Shown: piece by piece, positions 27,366-37,900 of the stretch
Layout: every line of letters starts with the position of its first letter
How positions within the stretch are numbered: position 1 is the first letter of the stretch
Source: Piscinibacter defluvii
GTDB lineage: Bacteria > Pseudomonadota > Gammaproteobacteria > Burkholderiales > Burkholderiaceae_C
NCBI RefSeq assembly: GCF_004011805.1
Contig: NZ_ML137196.1
Location: 186,001 to 250,000 of the forward strand
Direction of reading: 5' to 3'
Length of the DNA stretch: 64,000 bases
The notes under the pieces: model-generated
Database searches by the model: none
Told to the model about the DNA's origin: nothing
The model's input: the letters and a program-made list of their open reading frames with translations, nothing else
Translations under genes and position numbers: made by a program

Positions 27366-28880
27366 ATGGAACGAACCACGATGAGCTCCGTCCCTCCCTT
27401 CGTCGCCCCCACCCGCTTCGACGACCCGCAGCAGGCCCTCGCCCAGGTGCGCGCCATCTACGACAGCGGCGTGGCCTACCTGCGCCAGGCGATGCAGCGC
27501 TTCGTCGCCGGCGAGGACGTCGGCACCCATGTGCGGGCCTGCTACCCTTTCGTGCGCGTGCGCACCGAGACCGTGGCCCGCGCCGACTCGCGCCTGTCCT
27601 ACGGCTTCGTCGCCGGGCCCGGCAGCTACGAGACCACGCTGACCCGGCCCGACCTGTTCGGCAGCTACTACCTCGAGCAGTTCCGCCTGCTGCTGAAGAA
27701 TCACCAGGTGGCGCTGGAGGTCGGCACCGGCACGCAGCCGATCCCGGTGCACTTCTCGTTCGCCGAGCATGACCATGTCGAGGGCAGCCTGGACGCCGAG
27801 CGCCGCCTGCTGATGCGCGACGTGTTCGACCTGCCCGACCTGAACGCGATGGACGACGGCATCGCCAACGGCACCCACGAGCCGCGCCGCGGCGAGCCCG
27901 AGCCGCTGGCGCTGTTCACCGCGCCGCGGGTGGACTACTCGCTGCACCGGCTGCGCCACTACACCGGCACGGCGCCGGAGCACTTCCAGAACTTCGTGCT
28001 GTTCACGAACTATCAGTTCTACATCGACGAGTTCGTGCGCCTGGGCCACGAGACCATGGCCAGCAGCGCGAAGGCGCAGGACTACGTGGCCTTCGTCGAG
28101 CCGGGCAACGTGGTCACGCGGCGCGCCGGCCTGCCGGCACAGCCCGGCGACGAGCTCGGCGCCGCCCCGCCGCGCCTGCCGCAGATGCCGGCCTACCACC
28201 TGGTGCGGCCGGACAACGCCGGCATCACGATGGTCAACATCGGCGTCGGCCCGGCCAACGCCAAGACCATCACCGACCACATCGCGGTGCTGCGCCCGCA
28301 CGCCTGGATCATGCTCGGCCACTGCGCCGGGCTGCGCAACACGCAGCAGCTGGGCGACTACGTGCTCGCCCACGGCTACGTGCGCGAGGACCATGTGCTC
28401 GACGAGGAGCTGCCGCTGTGGGTGCCGATCCCGCCGCTGGCGGAGGTGCAGGTGGCGATCGAGTCGGCGGTGGCGGAGATCACCCAGCTCAAGGGCTACG
28501 AGCTCAAGCGCATCATGCGCACCGGCACGGTGGCCTCCACCGACAACCGCAACTGGGAGCTGCTGCCCTCGCGCAACGTGCCGAGCACGCCGGAGCGCCG
28601 TTTCAGCCAGAGCCGCGCGATCGCGCTGGACATGGAAAGCGCGACCATCGCCGCCAACGGCTTCCGCTTCCGCGTGCCCTACGGCACCTTGCTGTGCGTG
28701 AGCGACAAGCCGCTGCACGGCGAGATCAAGCTGCCCGGCATGGCCAACAAGTTCTACCGCGACCGGGTCGACCAGCACCTGCGCATCGGCATCCGCGCCA
28801 TCGAGCTGCTGCGCGAGCAGGGCGTCGACCAGCTGCACAGTCGCAAGCTGCGCAGCTTCGCCGAGGTCGCGTTCCAGTAG
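27366..28880 (+). CDS. amn: AMP nucleosidase
   Basis: 504 residues. The N-terminal Amn-specific domain (about 15-180, including [20 protein letters not shown], cited from [11 protein letters not shown]) is followed by a nucleoside-phosphorylase-like catalytic domain (about 260-490) with the MESAT and [19 protein letters not shown] blocks. Amn hydrolyses AMP to adenine and ribose 5-phosphate, controlling adenylate levels. The start may be 27366 or the ATG at 27381 (MSSVPPF), which better fits relatives. It is divergent from dadA (152 bp). A CACAAT box just before 27366 could be a -10 element. Confidence 0.94.
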   Translation: MERTTMSSVPPFVAPTRFDDPQQALAQVRAIYDSGVAYLRQAMQRFVAGEDVGTHVRACYPFVRVRTETVARADSRLSYGFVAGPGSYETTLTRPDLFGSYYLEQFRLLLKNHQVALEVGTGTQPIPVHFSFAEHDHVEGSLDAERRLLMRDVFDLPDLNAMDDGIANGTHEPRRGEPEPLALFTAPRVDYSLHRLRHYTGTAPEHFQNFVLFTNYQFYIDEFVRLGHETMASSAKAQDYVAFVEPGNVVTRRAGLPAQPGDELGAAPPRLPQMPAYHLVRPDNAGITMVNIGVGPANAKTITDHIAVLRPHAWIMLGHCAGLRNTQQLGDYVLAHGYVREDHVLDEELPLWVPIPPLAEVQVAIESAVAEITQLKGYELKRIMRTGTVASTDNRNWELLPSRNVPSTPERRFSQSRAIALDMESATIAANGFRFRVPYGTLLCVSDKPLHGEIKLPGMANKFYRDRVDQHLRIGIRAIELLREQGVDQLHSRKLRSFAEVAFQ

Positions 28881-28899
28881 CGGCGGCGCTCGCCCCGTC

Positions 28900-29982
28900 T
28901 CAGCGCGCCGGGCGCTGCAGGATCACCTGCTCGGCCCACTGCGCCTGCTGCGCGCTGCAGCCCGGCTCGCTGGCCGTGCGCTGGCCTTCGCGGTTGAAGT
29001 AGACGACGCAGCCGTCGTCGAAGCGCACGCGCCAGGTCTCGAACATGCCCCGCTCCAGCGCCGGCGCGCCCGACGCGGCCTGCCCCGGCGGCGTGCCGGG
29101 GGCCGCGGCCAGCGGGCGCAGCGAGGACACCAGGTCGTTCATGTCGCGCTCGCGCAGGCGCCGGTAGCTGCCCGGCTCGAGCACGATGCAGCGGCCACGG
29201 TACTCGGCGTCGCCGCACAGCTCCCAGCGCCCGCTGCGCACCTGCACCGACGAGGTGGTGTCGTTGAAGCCCTCGGGCTGCAGGTTCACCACCGGCCCGG
29301 CAGCGCGGAACACCCGGCCGGCGAAGTCGTCGTGCTCGTACAGCTCGATGGCCGGCGCGCCCGGGGCGGGCAGGCCCGGTGCCGCGCCTGCGTCGAGGCG
29401 GCGCAGCGAGGACACGCGGTCGTTGAAGCCGAACGCGTTCAGCGAGGCGTGCCGGCCCGGCCCGAGCGTGATGCAGCGGCCGCGGTAGTCGGCGTCCTCG
29501 CACAGCTGCCACTGGCCGCTCGGCACGTTGACCGACGAGACCTGGTCGTTGAATCCGAGCGGCGCGAGGTTGGGCGTGTCCTCGCCGGCCGCGAAGCGCC
29601 GGCCCTGGAAGCTGTCGTGCTCGTACAGCTCGATCGCACTGCTGCCGCTGCCGGCGCGGCGCACCGACGACACGCGGTCGTTCATGCCGTAGGCGCGCAG
29701 CGACGGGTGCCGGCCCGGGTTCAGCGTGATGCACTGGCCGCGGTAGCCGGCGTCCTCGCACAGCTGCCACACGCCGCCGCGCACCTCGGCCGACGAGACC
29801 CGGTCGTTGAAGCCCAGCGGGGCAAAGTTCTCGGTGTCGCGCTCGGCCGTGATGGAGCGGCCCTGGAAGTTGTCGTGCTCGTACAGCGTGACCTGCGCCG
29901 TGGCGCACGCCGCCACTCCCAGGCCGGCCAGCGCCAGCGCGGCGCGGATCCATCCGCGCAGTCCGCCACCCTCGTGCTTCAT
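28900..29982 (-). CDS. Secreted protein with three beta/gamma-crystallin domains
   Basis: 360 residues. A signal peptide (about 1-30, basic then hydrophobic, ending near ATAQ) is followed by three tandem beta/gamma-crystallin domains at about 31-115, 120-200 and 212-300. Each has a YEHD.F.GR Greek-key start, a CEDA.YRG.CI second Greek key and an NDRVSS/NDQVSS calcium-binding corner. A linker and a short Cys-containing tail (CVVYFNREGQR...GC) complete it. Microbial members bind Ca2+ and are stabilised by it. It is divergent from the TolC-like gene (198 bp). Function in the envelope is unknown. Confidence 0.88.
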   Translation of the reverse strand: MKHEGGGLRGWIRAALALAGLGVAACATAQVTLYEHDNFQGRSITAERDTENFAPLGFNDRVSSAEVRGGVWQLCEDAGYRGQCITLNPGRHPSLRAYGMNDRVSSVRRAGSGSSAIELYEHDSFQGRRFAAGEDTPNLAPLGFNDQVSSVNVPSGQWQLCEDADYRGRCITLGPGRHASLNAFGFNDRVSSLRRLDAGAAPGLPAPGAPAIELYEHDDFAGRVFRAAGPVVNLQPEGFNDTTSSVQVRSGRWELCGDAEYRGRCIVLEPGSYRRLRERDMNDLVSSLRPLAAAPGTPPGQAASGAPALERGMFETWRVRFDDGCVVYFNREGQRTASEPGCSAQQAQWAEQVILQRPAR

Positions 29983-30180
29983 GTGCCGTGCTCCTCCCGC
30001 CCTGCCGGGCCGTTGCCGCGCCTTGTAGCGCCCGCCCCGGGGGCGGTCAATGCGCGCCCGCAAGCGCGGGCCAAGGCTCACGGGTCACTCAACGTTTCGG
30101 TGCGAGACCGGGGATGACGGCTTTACAAACCTTGACGGCCAACAAGCACTGGGGCAAACCCGGGCCCGGACACTGCGCCC

Positions 30181-31608
30181 ATGCCCCGACTGCCCCTTCG
30201 ACGCCGCCATGCCACCGTGATGCTGCTGGCCACCCTCGGGCTGGCCGGCTGCGCCAGCCTGCCGGCTCCGGCCACGCCGCCGCAGGCCGGCGTGGCGGTG
30301 CCCGTCGCCTGGTCGGCGGGCGCCGGCACGCGCGAGCCCGCGTCCCTGGCCGACTGGTGGCAGCGTCTGGGTGACCCGGTGCTCGGCGGCCTGGTGCGCG
30401 ACGCATTGCAGGCCAACACCGACATCGAGTCGGCCCGTGCCGCGCTGCGCCAGGCGCGGGCGCTGGCCGAGGTTCAGGCCGGCGCGGGCGCGTCGCTGGA
30501 CGCCAGCGGCTCGGCGCAGCGCGCCCGCTCCGCCTCGCGCGCGGCGACGAACAGTGTCGGCGTCGGCATCGACGCGAGCTGGGAGCCCGACCTGTTCGGC
30601 GGCCGGCGCGCCGCCACCCGTGCCGCCGAACTCGACGCCAGCGCCAGCGCCGCCACCCTGGGCGACGTGCAGGTGTCGGTGGCGGCCGAGGTGGCGCTGA
30701 ACTACGTCACCCTGCGCGCCACCGAGGCGCGCCTGGCGATCGCGCTGGACAACCTCGCCAGCCAGCAGGAGACGCTGCAGATCACGCAGTGGCGCGTGCA
30801 GGCCGGCCTGGCGACCTCGCTGGAGGCCGAGCAGGCGCGTGCCGCGGCCGAGCAGACCCGGGCGCAATCCCAGTCGCTGGCCACCAGCGCACAGCAGTCG
30901 CGCCATGCGATCGCGCTGCTGACCGGGCGCAGCCCGGACGCGCTGGTGCTGCCGGCCGGCCGCATCCCGCAGGCCGACGCCGAGCTGGCGCTGGCCTTCC
31001 CGGCCGACACGCTGCGCCAGCGGCCCGACGTGCGCGCCGCCGAGGACGCCGCCGCGGCCGCCGCCCAGCGTGTGGCCAAGGCCGATGCCGACCGGTACCC
31101 GAGCCTGCGGCTGAGCGGCTCGCTCGGGCTGTCGGCGCTGACCCTGTCCGGCCTGAGCGGGCCCGGCTCGGTGGCCAGCGCGATCCTCGCCAGCGTGGCC
31201 TGGCCGGTCTACGACGGCGGCGCCGCGCGCGGCCAGCTGCGCGCCCAGCAGGCGGCCTACGAGCAGGCCGGGGCACGCTACCGGGCCGCCGTGCTGACCG
31301 CGCTGAAAGACGTCGAGGACGCGCTGGTCGCGCTGCGCGGCGACCGCGAGCGCCTGGCCACGCTGCGCGCGGCCGCCGAGGCGGCCGGCAACGCGGCCCT
31401 GCTGGCACGCCAGCGCTACGCCAGCGGCCTGGTGGACTTCCAGACCGTGCTGGAGACGCAGCGCTCGCAGCTCAACGCCCAGGACAGCGTGGCCGCGGCC
31501 GAGGCCGCGGTCGCCACCGACCACGTGCGCCTCTACAAGGCGCTGGGCGGCGGCTGGCAGCCGGATGCCGCCGTCGCCGCCAACGACCCCTCACCCGTCA
31601 CGAAATGA
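30181..31608 (+). CDS. NodT/TolC-family outer-membrane efflux lipoprotein
   Basis: 475 residues. The lipoprotein signal has lipobox LAGC (Cys24). Two homologous TolC-like halves of long helices and short strands follow (about 60-260 and 270-460), with the conserved ADWWQRLGDP, SWEPDLFGGRR and RQRPDVRAAE segments of the RND/NodT outer-membrane factor family. It forms the outer-membrane duct of a tripartite exporter. The stop overlaps the start of the membrane-fusion protein gene (ATGA), and two ABC genes follow, so it belongs to a MacAB-like pump. Confidence 0.94.
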   Translation: MPRLPLRRRHATVMLLATLGLAGCASLPAPATPPQAGVAVPVAWSAGAGTREPASLADWWQRLGDPVLGGLVRDALQANTDIESARAALRQARALAEVQAGAGASLDASGSAQRARSASRAATNSVGVGIDASWEPDLFGGRRAATRAAELDASASAATLGDVQVSVAAEVALNYVTLRATEARLAIALDNLASQQETLQITQWRVQAGLATSLEAEQARAAAEQTRAQSQSLATSAQQSRHAIALLTGRSPDALVLPAGRIPQADAELALAFPADTLRQRPDVRAAEDAAAAAAQRVAKADADRYPSLRLSGSLGLSALTLSGLSGPGSVASAILASVAWPVYDGGAARGQLRAQQAAYEQAGARYRAAVLTALKDVEDALVALRGDRERLATLRAAAEAAGNAALLARQRYASGLVDFQTVLETQRSQLNAQDSVAAAEAAVATDHVRLYKALGGGWQPDAAVAANDPSPVTK

Positions 31609-32933
31609 GCCCCACCGAAGCCCTGCCGCGACACAGCGCCGACCAGATCGCCGCGCTGCTGGACGAACCCACCGCCCGAGCGTGGTGGAAGCGCCCCTGG
31701 ACCTGGGGCGCGCTGACCCTGCTCGTGCTGGCGCTGGCCGGCGCGCTGGCCTGGCAGTCCGGCCGGCGCGCCGCGGCGGCGCCGAGCTTCGTCACCGAGC
31801 CGGTGCAGCGCGGCACGCTGACCGTCACCGTCAGCGCCGACGGCACGCTGCAGCCGACGCGTTCGGTCAACGTCGGCAGCGAGCTCTCGGGCACGGTCGC
31901 ACGCGTGCTGGTCGACGTGAACGACCGGGTGAAGAAGGGCCAGGTGCTGGTCGAGCTCGACACCGCCAAGCTGCGCGACCAGATCGCCAAGTCGCGCGCC
32001 GCGCTCGCCTCGGCCCAGGCCGGCGTGGCGCAGGCCGCGGCCACGCTGAAGGAGGCGCAGGGCAACCTGGGCCGGCTGGAGGAGGTGTCGCGCCTGTCCG
32101 GCGGCAAGGTGCCGGCGCAGAGCGAGCTCGACACCGCGCGCGCCGCGCTCGAGCGCGCCCGGGCCGACGAGGCCGCCGCGCGTGCCAGCGTGGCCAACGC
32201 ACAGGCCCAGCTGTCCACCGACGAGACCAACCTGGCCAAGGCCTCGATCCGCGCGCCGATCGACGGGGTGGTGCTGACGCGCTCGGTCGACCCGGGCAAC
32301 GCGGTGGCCGCCTCGCTGCAGGCCGTCACGCTGTTCACCCTGGCCGAGGACCTGAGCCGGCTGCAGCTGGAGGTGAACGTCGACGAGACCGACGTCGGCC
32401 TGGTGGCCGCCGGCCAGCAGGCCGGCTTCACGGTCGGCGCCTACCTGAACCGACGCTACCCGGCCGTCGTGACCCGCGTGGCCTACGGCTCGACCAAGAC
32501 CGACAACGTGGTCACCTACACCACGCTGCTGTCGGTGGACAACCAGGACCTGAGCCTGCGTCCGGGCATGACCGCGACCGCGACGATCCAGACCAGCGAG
32601 CGCCCGCCGGCCCTGCTCGTGCCCAACACGGCGCTGCGCTTCACGCCGAACCTCGGCGGCGCCAGCGCGGCGGCGTCGGCGCCGGCCGGCAGCACCAGCA
32701 TCGTCTCGCGCCTGATGCCGCGGCCGCCGGGCAGCGTGGCGCGACGTTCGGCCACACCGGCCAACGGCAGCAACGGGGGCGCACGGCAGCTCTGGTTGCT
32801 GCGCGACGGGCAGCCGGTGGCGGTGCGCGTGACGGTCGGTGCGAGCGATGGACGGCGTACCGAGGTCACCGCGGCCGATCTGAAGGAGGGCGACGCGGTG
32901 ATCGTCGACCAGCGCAGCGGGGCGGGTCGGTGA
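31605..32933 (+). CDS. macA: MacA-like periplasmic adaptor (membrane-fusion) protein
   Basis: 442 residues. A cytoplasmic N-terminus of about 30 residues precedes one transmembrane helix (about 35-52). A barrel-sandwich/lipoyl half-motif follows (SADGTLQPTRSVNVGSELSG region), then a long coiled-coil hairpin (about 125-205), the second lipoyl half (IRAPIDGVVLTRSVDPG, cited in part) and beta-barrel domains. A low-complexity Ala/Ser insert (about 355-395) is unusual. It bridges the inner-membrane ABC permease and the TolC-like duct. It starts at the ATGA overlap and ends at a GTGA overlap with the ATPase gene. Confidence 0.92.
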   Translation: MSPTEALPRHSADQIAALLDEPTARAWWKRPWTWGALTLLVLALAGALAWQSGRRAAAAPSFVTEPVQRGTLTVTVSADGTLQPTRSVNVGSELSGTVARVLVDVNDRVKKGQVLVELDTAKLRDQIAKSRAALASAQAGVAQAAATLKEAQGNLGRLEEVSRLSGGKVPAQSELDTARAALERARADEAAARASVANAQAQLSTDETNLAKASIRAPIDGVVLTRSVDPGNAVAASLQAVTLFTLAEDLSRLQLEVNVDETDVGLVAAGQQAGFTVGAYLNRRYPAVVTRVAYGSTKTDNVVTYTTLLSVDNQDLSLRPGMTATATIQTSERPPALLVPNTALRFTPNLGGASAAASAPAGSTSIVSRLMPRPPGSVARRSATPANGSNGGARQLWLLRDGQPVAVRVTVGASDGRRTEVTAADLKEGDAVIVDQRSGAGR

Positions 32934-33663
32934 GCGAGCCGCTGATCCGCCTCAGAGGCATCACCAAGACCTACGGCCAGGGCGCGGTGGCCTTCCAGGC
33001 GCTCAAGGGCGTGGACCTGGACATCGAGGAGGGTGACTTCGTCGCCATCATGGGCCCGAGCGGCTCGGGCAAGTCCACCGCGATGAACACGCTCGGTTGC
33101 CTGGACGTGCCGACCAGCGGCGACTACCTGTTCCGCGGCATCGCGGTGCAGAAGCTGACCCGCGACCAGCGCGCGCGGCTGCGGCGCAAGTTCCTCGGCT
33201 TCGTGTTCCAGGGCTTCAACCTGCTCGCGCGCACCACGGCGCTGGAGAACGTCGAACTGCCGCTGCTGTACCGCGGCGAGCCGGCGGCGGCGCGCCATGC
33301 CCAGGCACGCGACGCGCTGGCCTCGGTGGGCCTGGCCGGCTGGGAGCACCACACGCCGGCCGAGCTTTCGGGCGGGCAGCAGCAGCGCGTCGCGATCGCG
33401 CGCGCCATCGTCACCAACCCGCAGGTGCTGCTGGCCGACGAACCGACCGGCAACCTGGACAGCCAGCGCAGCATCGAGATCATGCAGCTGCTGTGGCGGC
33501 TCAACACCGAGCAGGGCATCACGGTGCTGATGGTCACGCACGAGCCGGACATGGCGGCCTTCGCGCGGCGCGTGGTGCGCTTCGTCGACGGCCGCGTCGA
33601 GAGCGACCGGCGCAACCCGCATCCGGCCGGGCTGGCCACGGCCGTCGCCGAAGGAAGCGCCTG

Positions 33664-33664
<1 letters not shown>
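32930..33664 (+). CDS. MacB-type ABC transporter ATP-binding protein
   Basis: 244 residues. Walker [10 protein letters not shown], signature [14 protein letters not shown], Walker [13 protein letters not shown] and a switch histidine in VTHEPDMA are all intact. The sequence belongs to the LolD/MacB/FtsE group. In canonical MacB this domain is fused to the permease; here it is a separate gene followed by the permease with a TGATG overlap. It powers export with MacA and the TolC homologue. The GTG start overlaps the upstream stop (GTGA). Confidence 0.93.
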
Positions 33665-34866
<1,202 letters not shown>

Positions 34867-34892
34867 GCGCCGGGCGGGCATACCCCGCGGTT

Positions 34893-34912
34893 TGGGCGCT
34901 AGCCGGCGCCCA
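34893..34912 (+). terminator. Hairpin between the export operon and the RTX gene
   Basis: TGGGCGC and GCGCCCA form a perfect 7-bp stem around a 6-base loop, 26 bp after the permease stop. No T tract follows. It could weakly terminate, process or attenuate transcripts entering the RTX gene. Confidence 0.35.
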
Positions 34913-34971
34913 CCTGCCCGTCTAAGCTCGCGCGACCGGCGGCGAGCTCGCCGTCACCAGGGAGCAGCGCC

Positions 34972-37900
34972 ATGGCCGTCATCTTCTTCAGCAGCATCGC
35001 CGACGGCGCCGTCGTGTCGTTCGACCCGGCCGTCGACACGCTGGTGTTCGACTTCGGCACGGTCAGCACCGCCGCCGCGGTGCGCATCAGCACGGCACCC
35101 GACCTGACCGGCATCGGCTTCAGTGTCGCCGGCCGCTCGTTCACCCTCACCGCCTCGGTCAGCCTGACGCAGCTGACCAGCAGCAACGTGATCTTCGACG
35201 ACGGCTCGCGCCTGCTGATCGGCGACGACAGCGCCGCCACCAACGACGGTGGCGCCAACGTGCTGGCCGGCGGCCTGGGTACCGACCAGTTGCTCGGCCT
35301 GTCGGGTGCCGACACGCTGGCCGGCGCAGCCGCCGCGGACTGGGTCGACGGCGGCGCCGGCAACGACCTGATGCGGGGCGGCCTGGGTGCCGACACCTAC
35401 GTGGTCGACGCCGCCGGCGACGTGGTCGACGAGACCCCGACGACCGATACCGAACGCGTCGACACCAGCGCCACGGGGGTCGCGGCCAGCGTGGGCAGCG
35501 GCGAGGGCTTCATGTCGGCCGACGGGCGCTTCGTGGTGTTCCATTCCTACGCCGACAACCTGGCCGGCAGCGACAGCAACATTGCGAGCGACGTGTTCGT
35601 GAAGGACATGGCCACCGGCGCGATCCAGCGTGTCTCCACCAACGCCGCCGGCATCGAGTCGAGCGGGGGCGACAGCTTCGTGCACTCGATCTCGGCCGAC
35701 GGGCGCTACGTCGTCTTCCACAGCTTCGCGAACAACCTCGTCACCGACGGCAACGGCGTGCAGGACGTCTTCCTGAAGGACGTGCTGACCGGCGCGATCC
35801 AGCGCGTCTCGGTCAGTGGGGCCGGCGTCGAGGCGAACGGCAGCAGCGCGCTCGGGCGCATCGCCGCCGACGGCCGCTTCGTGGTGTTCGAGTCGTCGGC
35901 CAACAACCTGGTCAGCGGCGACACCAACGGCGTCAGCGACATCTTCGTCAAGGACCTGCTCACCGGCGCGACGACGCGCGTCGACACCGACGCGGCGGGC
36001 CTGCAGGCCAACGCGACCGCCACCCGCGCGCAGATCTCGGCCGACGGCCGCTACGTGCTGTTCGACACCAGCGCCACCAACCTGCTGCCCGGCGACAACT
36101 CGACGCGGGACGTGTTCGTCAAGGACCTGCTGACCGGGGCCCTGGTGAAGGTGTCGGAATCCTCGACCGGCGTCGCCGGCAACGGCACGTCCCAGTCCGG
36201 GCAGTTCAGCGGCGACGGCCGCTCCATCGTGTTCCACAGCCTGGCGACCAACCTGGTGGCCGGAGACGCGAATGGCGCGTCGGACATCTTCATCAAGGAC
36301 CTGCGCACCGGGGACCTGCGGCTCGTCTCGTCGAACGCCGCGGGCGAGGTGGGCAACGGCACCAGCACCGCTGCCGCCGTGTCCGCCGACGGACGCTTCG
36401 TCGTGTTCCAGAGCACCGCGAGCAACCTGGTGAGCGGCGACACGAATGGCGTGTCGGACATCTTCGTCAAGGACCTGAGCAGCGGCGAGATCAGGCGCGT
36501 TTCGGTCGATGCGGCCGGCACGCCATCCAACAACGCCAGCGACCTGGCCTCGGTGTCGGCCGACGGCCAGTGGATCACCTACCGCAGCGCGGCGACCAAC
36601 CTGGTTGGCGGCGACACCAACGCCGCCAACGACTGCTTCCGCGTGCGCAACCCGTTCCTCGGCGACGGCGCGTCCGACACGGTGCACTCGAGCGTCGCCT
36701 TCAGGCTGCCCACGGAGGTCGAGGCCCTGGTGCTGACGGGTGCGGCGGCGATCGCCGGCACCGGCAACGAGGCGGCCAACCGAATCACCGGCAACGGCGC
36801 CGCCAACCTGCTGAACGGCGCGGGCGGCCGCGACACGCTCGACGGCGGCCTCGGCAACGACACCCTGGTCGGCGGCACGGGCGACGACATCTACCTGGTC
36901 GACGCCGCCGGCGACGTGGTCACCGAAGCCGCCGGGCCCGACCCGGTGCGCGTCAGCCTCGGCGGCGGCGGCCAGCAGCTCGCCTCGTCATCGGCCGCCG
37001 GCGTGCTGAGTGCGGACGGCCAGCTGCTGGTGTTCGGCAGTTATGCCGTCAATGCCTTCGTCGGCGACGACGACCAGGGCGACATCGACCTGTTCGTGCG
37101 CGACCTGCGCAGCGGCGAGACCCGGCTCGTCTCGGCCGACGCCGACGGCGTGCGCTTTCCCGGCTTCGCCAACCCCGGCGGCGCCTCGGCCGACGCGCGT
37201 TTCGTCGTGTTCAACACACCGACCGCGCTCGACCCGCTGGACATCAACGGCGTCAGCGACGTCTACGTCAAGGACATGCTGACCGGCGCGCTGCTGCTCG
37301 CGTCGCAGACTGCCGACGGCGCACGCGGCACGGCCTCGAGCTTCGAGCCCGGCATCTCGGCGGACGGCACGAAGGTGCTGTTCGGATCGCAGGACAGCAC
37401 GCTGCTCGGCGCAGCCGGCCCGGCCCAGGTGCTGGTGAAGGACCTGGTGAGCGGCGAACTGGTGGTCGCGTCGTCGGACGCGCAGGGCAACGCCGCCGCC
37501 ACCGGCGGCCAGAACGGCGCGTTCTCGGCCAGCGGGCGCCTGGTGGTGTTCGACTCGGATGCGGCGCTGGTCGCGGGCGATCTCGGTGGGCGTGTCGACG
37601 TGTTCGTCAAGGACCTCGAGACCGGCCAGGTGACGCTGGTCTCGTCCTCGAGCGCCGGCGTGCAGGGCGACGCCACCAGCAGCAACGGCCGTTTCGGCGG
37701 CGATCGCTGGGTGGTCTTCCTCAGCGGCTCCGGCAACCTGGCCGGCGGCGACAGCAACGGCGTGACCGACATCTACGTCAAGGACCTCGAGACCGGCACG
37801 ACGCGGCTCGTCTCGAGCAACGCGAGCGGCGTGGTCGGCAACGCCGAGAGCACGGCGGCGGCGATCTCGGCCGACGGGCGCTTCGTCGCCTTCCTCAGCA

